Assembly (NCBI RefSeq): GCF_900100875.1
Contig: NZ_FNKQ01000002.1
Coordinates: 1 to 64,000, forward strand
Reading direction: 5' to 3'
DNA length: 64,000 bases
Source: Halopelagius longus
Lineage (GTDB): Archaea; Halobacteriota; Halobacteria; Halobacteriales; Haloferacaceae
A model generated the notes under the pieces. That model was not told the origin of the DNA. It saw only the letters and a program-made list of their open reading frames with translations, and made no database searches. Every line of letters begins with the position of its first letter. The first letter of the stretch is position 1. Position numbers and translations under genes: made by a program. Positions 60,062 through 64,000 of this stretch are shown here, one piece after another.

Positions 60062-60119
60062 GCCGAGTTACAGAGAGACAAAGGAGAGAAGACGGAAAGA
60101 GAGAAAGAAGAGAGCCGTG
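60062..60119 (-). other. Pyrimidine-rich tract downstream of tfb
   Basis: The plus strand here is almost entirely purine (GAGAGACAAAGGAGAGAAG and similar), so the minus strand, the tfb 3' region, is C/T-rich over more than 50 nt. Archaeal transcription often ends in T-rich stretches; the tract may serve that purpose. Confidence 0.45.
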
Positions 60120-60165
60120 GGCGGTTACCGTCGGCGTCACCGAAGTCCCCGCACCGCTGAGCGAT

Positions 60166-61158
60166 TTACGCGAAGATTCCTCGGTCGTCCGCTTCGAGGA
60201 GCTCTTTGTAGCGGTTGCGGATGGTGACCTCCGAGATGCTCGCCACGTCGCTGACCTGACTCTGCGTCACCTTCTCGTTGGTGAGCAGGGCGGCCGCGTA
60301 GACGGCGGCGGCCGCGAGGCCGACCGGCGACTTCCCGGAGTGGATGCCGGACTCCTTGGCGTTGCGCAGTAGCCGGCGCGCCTCACGTTCGGCCTCGTCG
60401 GAGAGGTCGAGGTCGGAGGCGAACCGCGGGACGTACTGCTCGGGGTCGGCGGGCTCGATTTCGAGCTTCAGTTCGCGGACGACGTAGCGGTACGTCCGGG
60501 TCAGTTCCATCTTGTCGACGCGGGAGACGCGCTCTAACTCGTCGAGCGAGCGGGGGGTACCCGCCTGCCGCGCCGCGGCGTACAGCGACGCCGTCGCGAC
60601 GCCCTCGATGGAGCGTCCCGGCAGCAGGTCGTCGCTGAGCGCGCGGCGGTAGATGACCGAGGCGGTCTCTCGGACGTTCTCGGGCAGGCCGAGCGCCGAG
60701 GCCATCCGGTCGATCTCGCCGAGCGCCTGCTTCAGGTTGCGCTCCTTGGAGTCGCGGGTGCGGAACCGCTCGTTCCACGTGCGGAGACGCTGCATCTGTT
60801 CGCGCTGACGCGCCGACAGCGACTTCCCGTAGGCGTCCTTGTTCTGCCACCCGATGTTGGTCGAGAGACCCTTGTCGTGCATCATGTGGGTCGTCGGTGC
60901 GCCGACGCGGGACTTCGAGTCGCGCTCCGAGGAGTTGAACGCGCGCCATTCCGGCCCGCGGTCCACGGAGTCCTCCTCGACGACGAGTCCGCAGTCCGCA
61001 CAGACGGTCTCGCCGTGTTCCTCGTCGGCGACGAGGTCGCCGCCGCACTCGGGACAGGTCTCTTCGCGTTCGGTCTCGTTCGTTCGTTCTTCGGTCTGTT
61101 CGTCGGTAGTCTGCTGTCGATTCGTGCTGACGTACTCTCGGATTGTTGTATCGCTCAT
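60166..61158 (-). CDS. tfb: Transcription initiation factor B (TFB)
   Basis: Bridges TBP-DNA and RNA polymerase and contacts the BRE. The 330-aa protein has an N-terminal zinc ribbon (CPECGGDLV...CADCGLV, about 35-60), the B-finger/reader region (RAFNSSERDSKSRVGAPTT) and two cyclin-like repeats (VIYRRALSDDLLPGRSIEGVATASLYAAAR and ARRLLRNAKESGIHSGKSPVGLAAAAVYAAALL). A 30-residue acidic N-terminal tail precedes the zinc ribbon. The mRNA should have a leader of about 80 nt, with a palindrome at its promoter. Haloarchaea typically have several TFBs. Confidence 0.96.
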   Translation of the reverse strand: MSDTTIREYVSTNRQQTTDEQTEERTNETEREETCPECGGDLVADEEHGETVCADCGLVVEEDSVDRGPEWRAFNSSERDSKSRVGAPTTHMMHDKGLSTNIGWQNKDAYGKSLSARQREQMQRLRTWNERFRTRDSKERNLKQALGEIDRMASALGLPENVRETASVIYRRALSDDLLPGRSIEGVATASLYAAARQAGTPRSLDELERVSRVDKMELTRTYRYVVRELKLEIEPADPEQYVPRFASDLDLSDEAEREARRLLRNAKESGIHSGKSPVGLAAAAVYAAALLTNEKVTQSQVSDVASISEVTIRNRYKELLEADDRGIFA

Positions 61159-61233
61159 GGTGTTGGGTGTTGACGCAGACTCGCCCCGGACCGGTGGAAG
61201 ATGAGAGAAAGCAGATGCCCGGACCAGATGAGT

Positions 61234-61268
61234 CCTTACCCTTAGTAAGGCGGCAAAGTACTTAAACC
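61234..61268 (-). promoter_or_regulatory. tfb promoter with palindrome between TATA and start site
   Basis: TTTAAGTA on the minus strand at 61259-61266 is a strong TATA box. CCTTAC-CCTTA-GTAAGG at 61234-61250 lies exactly between it and the expected start site (about 61235). The mRNA leader is therefore about 75-80 nt. Confidence 0.6.
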
Positions 61269-61390
61269 TTTGCCAAATTTCGGGGCGGTAAAACCGGCGT
61301 ACGAAGCCTCAATAATCGTGAAATCCGCCGACTGGGTGATTCCTGTTTTCGGACAGAAGGACTACTTATACCTTTCGACATGATTATTCA

Positions 61391-62389
61391 TTACATCCAT
61401 CCCTCGCGCCGGAAGTACGCGAGGAGGATAAACGAGACGAACGCCATCCCTACCATCACCGCGGGGTAGCCGAACGCCCACTCCAGTTCGGGCATGTTGT
61501 ACGGACTGTTCGCGAAGTTCATCCCGTACACCCCGACGACGAAGGTGAGGGGGATGAATATCGTCGCCACGACGGTGAGGCGCTTCATCACCTCGTTCGT
61601 GGACTGGGAGAGGGCGTTGAGGTAGATGTCGCGCGCGCCGCGCGCCAAGTCGCGGTACGTCTCAGTGAGGTCTACCACCTCTACGAGGTGGTCGTACACG
61701 TCGCGGTAGTAGCGTTCCGTCTGCTCTCGGACGTGAACGGCGTCCCCGCGGGAGAGGACTGCGATGGCCTCCCGCGTCGGCCAGACGACCTTCCGGAACG
61801 AGAGGAGGTCGCGTCTGACCGCGTTCAACGCCTCCAACACGTCCTCGTCGGGTTCCTCGAGCACGCCGTCCTCCACGTCTTCGATGGTGTCCTCCACGTC
61901 GTCTAAGAGGTCGAAGTAGTCGTCCACGATTCGGTCGACGACCCGGTAGGCGGCGAAGTCCGGGCCGTACTGGAGCGTCCGCCCGTCGCGGTTCTCCACC
62001 GACCGCCAGACGCGCGACACCGCGCTCACCGGCCCCTCCTCGTCGGTTATCGTGACCAACCACTCGGGGCCGAGGAACAGTCCGACCGGCCGCGTGCGAA
62101 CCTCCTCGTCGAACGTGGTCTCCCCCCGGCGGAGCATCGCCGTCTTCACGAGGACGAACGTGTGTGCGGGGTACTCCTCGGTTTTCGGCCGCACGTCGTT
62201 CTGGATGTCCTCGACCGCGAGGGGGTGGACGCCGAACGCGTCGATTATCCGCTCTAGCTCCGCGTCCGTCGGGTCGGCGACGCGCACCCACGTCGTGCCG
62301 GGCGCGTCGCGCGCCTCTCTGAGGTCCGTCTCCGACTCGACCCGGAACTCGTCGACGTCGCCCGCGTCGTAGACGAGAGACGAAATCAT
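61391..62389 (-). CDS. corA: CorA-family magnesium/cobalt transporter
   Basis: A 332-aa divalent cation channel. The large cytoplasmic N-domain is followed by two C-terminal transmembrane helices; the signature YGMNF lies at the end of the first (about 299-303), and the second is YPAVMVGMAFVSFILLAYF. The last residues (RREGWM) are cytoplasmic. The start overlaps the stop of a 56-aa small membrane protein gene (ATGA), so the two are translationally coupled. Confidence 0.93.
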   Translation of the reverse strand: MISSLVYDAGDVDEFRVESETDLREARDAPGTTWVRVADPTDAELERIIDAFGVHPLAVEDIQNDVRPKTEEYPAHTFVLVKTAMLRRGETTFDEEVRTRPVGLFLGPEWLVTITDEEGPVSAVSRVWRSVENRDGRTLQYGPDFAAYRVVDRIVDDYFDLLDDVEDTIEDVEDGVLEEPDEDVLEALNAVRRDLLSFRKVVWPTREAIAVLSRGDAVHVREQTERYYRDVYDHLVEVVDLTETYRDLARGARDIYLNALSQSTNEVMKRLTVVATIFIPLTFVVGVYGMNFANSPYNMPELEWAFGYPAVMVGMAFVSFILLAYFRREGWM

Positions 62390-62556
62390 TCCGCGGTCTC
62401 CCTGTCGATACTCCGGCCGATGGAGTAGAGCGTGACTCCGACCATCACGCCGATGACCGACGCGGAGCGACCGGGGTACGCCTCGACGGTTCCGGCGACG
62501 TACCCGACTACTCCCACGACGGTCAGGGCGATACCCGCGGTCCGCAACCTGTTCAT
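62386..62556 (-). CDS. Small two-helix membrane protein coupled to corA
   Basis: A 56-aa ORF starting MNRLRTAGIALTVVG and ending SIDRETAE. It has two hydrophobic segments (IALTVVGVVGYVAG and ASVIGVMVGVTLYSIG). The TGA overlaps the corA ATG. CGCTTTTCTCC about 28 nt upstream of its ATG is a possible TATA box, so this is the first gene of the corA transcript. Coding is supported by the codon pattern and the overlap. It may be a regulator or partner of CorA. Confidence 0.7.
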   Translation of the reverse strand: MNRLRTAGIALTVVGVVGYVAGTVEAYPGRSASVIGVMVGVTLYSIGRSIDRETAE

Positions 62557-62650
62557 GTCCGGTTCTTTCTCCGGGGGGAGAAAAGCGTTGTTCGGTCGAC
62601 GGCGGCCCGGTGCCCGGACGCGAACGTCCCGTCTGGGCGTCGTTCGCCGA

Positions 62651-63295
62651 CTATGCGGGGTGCTGAATCGCCCGCATCATCGAGATGACGTTCTGCTGTT
62701 CACCGTTAAGCTGTTGCGGGTAGATGCCGATGGCGACCACGAAGTCGTCGCCGTCGCGGTACTTCGTGACGTGGACGTACACGTCCACCTGCCGCCCTTG
62801 GACGTTCGCCTTCCCGGCGAACTTCGTCACCTCGGTCTCCGTCCCTTGGACGGTGATAGTCCGCGAACTCACCTTCCGGACGTCCGAGAGGCCGCTGTAT
62901 CGGTTCTGCACGAGTTCGACGAGGCGCGCGTTCGAGTAGTCGCCGATGGGGTTGAGCGTCTTCCCGGCGACTTCGACGGCGGGCGTCGAGACGACGGTGA
63001 AGACGCCCAACTTCGCCTCGACGACCACGAGGTCCAGCGACTTCTCGTACGTCGTCATCTTGTTCTCCGCGACGACCGTTCGCTCCTGCCCGGCGACGCT
63101 GAACGTGCGGTTCACCTCGACGGTCCTCGTCCCGTTCGAGGCGTACCCGGCGTTCGACGCGACGGACTCCTCGACGGCGGCCGGGTCGGCGGAGACGGTG
63201 AGCGGTTCCTGCCCGGTGAGAACGCCCACGCATCCGCTCGTCGAGACGAGCACCGCGACTGCGAGAAGGACGGCTACTGTACGGCTGATTTTCAT
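62651..63295 (-). CDS. Lipoprotein, DUF6517-like
   Basis: A 214-aa secreted protein. The N-terminus has a lipobox-type signal (MKISRTVAVLLAVAVLVSTSGCVG), with Cys about residue 22 as the lipid-anchored residue. The mature part is beta-rich (RTVEVNRTFSVAGQERTVVAENKMTTY). It resembles the DUF6517 proteins of haloarchaea. TTTATTTCTC about 28 nt upstream is the likely TATA box. Function unknown. Confidence 0.8.
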   Translation of the reverse strand: MKISRTVAVLLAVAVLVSTSGCVGVLTGQEPLTVSADPAAVEESVASNAGYASNGTRTVEVNRTFSVAGQERTVVAENKMTTYEKSLDLVVVEAKLGVFTVVSTPAVEVAGKTLNPIGDYSNARLVELVQNRYSGLSDVRKVSSRTITVQGTETEVTKFAGKANVQGRQVDVYVHVTKYRDGDDFVVAIGIYPQQLNGEQQNVISMMRAIQHPA

Positions 63296-63328
63296 AGTGT
63301 GCGACCGTTTCGCGCCGAGAGAAATAAA

Positions 63329-63790
63329 CTACGTGGACCGCGCCGGAGGGTCGTCGGACGCGTCCTGCCTCCCGTTGTCGGCGTCACTCGCGTCACCGGC
63401 GTCGGCCACGCCGCGGGATTCGTTCACCCGCCGGACGACGCGTCCGCTGTACCAGTAGTAGGCGAGGGCGACGAACGGGAGGGTGAACGCCGCGCCGAAC
63501 CATAGGTGCCGCGAGTGCCCCCAATCGACGCCCTGCCGCCGGAGCGACTTGATGTCGGCGCGGATCAGTCCGGCGAAGAAGATGTGCGTGACGAGGAAGA
63601 CACCCGCGATTGCGCGCAGGACGACTCCGAATCCGATGTTCAGGAACGAGAGCACGAGTATGACCGCCGCTCCGGTACCCCAGATAACCGGGAGCACCTG
63701 CCGGTAGCGACCGCTCACCGTCGAGTCGTCCCGCTCTCGTTCGACGTCGCGTCCCCGCCTGTACCCGTCGCCGCTTGAACCGCGACTCAT
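63329..63790 (-). CDS. Membrane protein of unknown function
   Basis: A 153-aa protein with three or four hydrophobic segments (VIWGTGAAVILVLSFLNIGFGVVL, AIAGVFLVTHIFFAGLI, WFGAAFTLPFVALAYYWYSG) between an Arg/Glu-rich N-terminus and an acidic C-terminus (DASDADNGRQDASDDPPARST). I do not recognise the family. GACTTTTACCG at about 63818 is the probable TATA box for a leaderless mRNA. Confidence 0.75.
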   Translation of the reverse strand: MSRGSSGDGYRRGRDVERERDDSTVSGRYRQVLPVIWGTGAAVILVLSFLNIGFGVVLRAIAGVFLVTHIFFAGLIRADIKSLRRQGVDWGHSRHLWFGAAFTLPFVALAYYWYSGRVVRRVNESRGVADAGDASDADNGRQDASDDPPARST

Positions 63791-63832
63791 CTCGTCCGTT
63801 CTACTCGGCGCAGGCGGTAAAAGTCGTCGCGG

Positions 63833-64000
63833 TCAGCCGAGATATCGCACGTCCACGGCGTGGGAGTCGCCGTCGAGCGGAATCGTCACGCTACCTGCGA
63901 GCGAGTTCCGGACCGCCGCGCGCCACCGCTCGACGGCCTCGGCGTGCCGCGACCGGTGTCGCTCCCGCGTGTACGCCTCCTCGGACGCCCGCAGTTCGTC
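63833..64000 (-). CDS. C-terminal end of an unidentified protein (partial)
   Basis: The last 55 codons of a minus-strand gene that enters from the right edge. The visible part is helical and Arg/Glu-rich (EEAYTRERHRSRHAEAVERW) and ends in a strand-like SVTIPLDGDSHAVDVRYLG. No family is recognised. Its stop is 43 bp from the next gene's start codon. Confidence 0.6.
   Translation of the reverse strand, partial: DELRASEEAYTRERHRSRHAEAVERWRAAVRNSLAGSVTIPLDGDSHAVDVRYLG

Overview
The window is chromosomal DNA from an extreme halophile of the class Halobacteria (haloarchaea). The evidence is very high GC with acidic, Asp/Glu-rich proteins, an archaeal 16S rRNA 5' end, archaeal TBP, TFB, Orc1/Cdc6 and aIF2-beta, TATA boxes about 28 nt upstream of many start codons (leaderless mRNAs), and Tat-type signal peptides. 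It resembles Haloferacales, but I do not assign a genus. No transposase, integrase or CRISPR array was seen.

Layout. 1-911: the 5' end of a 16S rRNA gene (minus strand) with its long leader and promoters, divergent from tbp. 912-5207: tbp, a winged-helix regulator, orc1/cdc6 and a replication origin made of nine 21-bp origin recognition box (ORB)-like repeats and an AT-rich inverted repeat. 5208-11469: two unknown proteins, an XPB/Rad25-like helicase and an adenine-type DNA methyltransferase. 11506-18188: tRNA-Tyr, a DUF389 membrane protein, a thioesterase, the queD-queE-queC set that makes preQ0 for archaeosine, a small flavoprotein and an EamA transporter. 18258-28256: a hybrid sensor kinase, an SRPBCC protein, then a divergent glucan pair: a 1514-aa protein with two GH15 modules and a GH13 amylase. 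28307-33940: a MrfA-like helicase, two small-domain proteins, a second FilR1-type regulator and an aminotransferase.

33952-41847 is a lactate-use locus. An FAD/Fe-S D-lactate dehydrogenase-like protein and a LctP permease are on the minus strand; a LUD protein and a LutB/LutA-like Fe-S fusion are on the plus strand. The permease is preceded by a 23-codon upstream ORF. 42026-49472: a PRC-barrel protein, a TrkA-N/DHH protein, tRNA-Lys, small proteins, an Lrp regulator, two transporters and an alpha/beta-hydrolase-like protein. 50047-58042: thrS, two tandem exported EEP-family phosphodiesterase-like proteins, malQ, MscS and a DNA glycosylase. 58219-64000: UPF0212 and UPF0058 proteins, aIF2-beta, a small zinc protein, tfb, corA with a coupled small membrane protein, a lipoprotein, a membrane protein and one partial gene.

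The most unusual structure is shared by the two tRNA genes. Each is followed, 106-118 bp downstream, by an exact ~23-bp copy of its own 3' end (T-loop to discriminator base). Between the copies lies a degenerate inverted copy of the T-arm and a shared purine-rich word. The two spacers look related although the tRNAs are not. This could be a minimal tRNA-targeting element or the scar of one.
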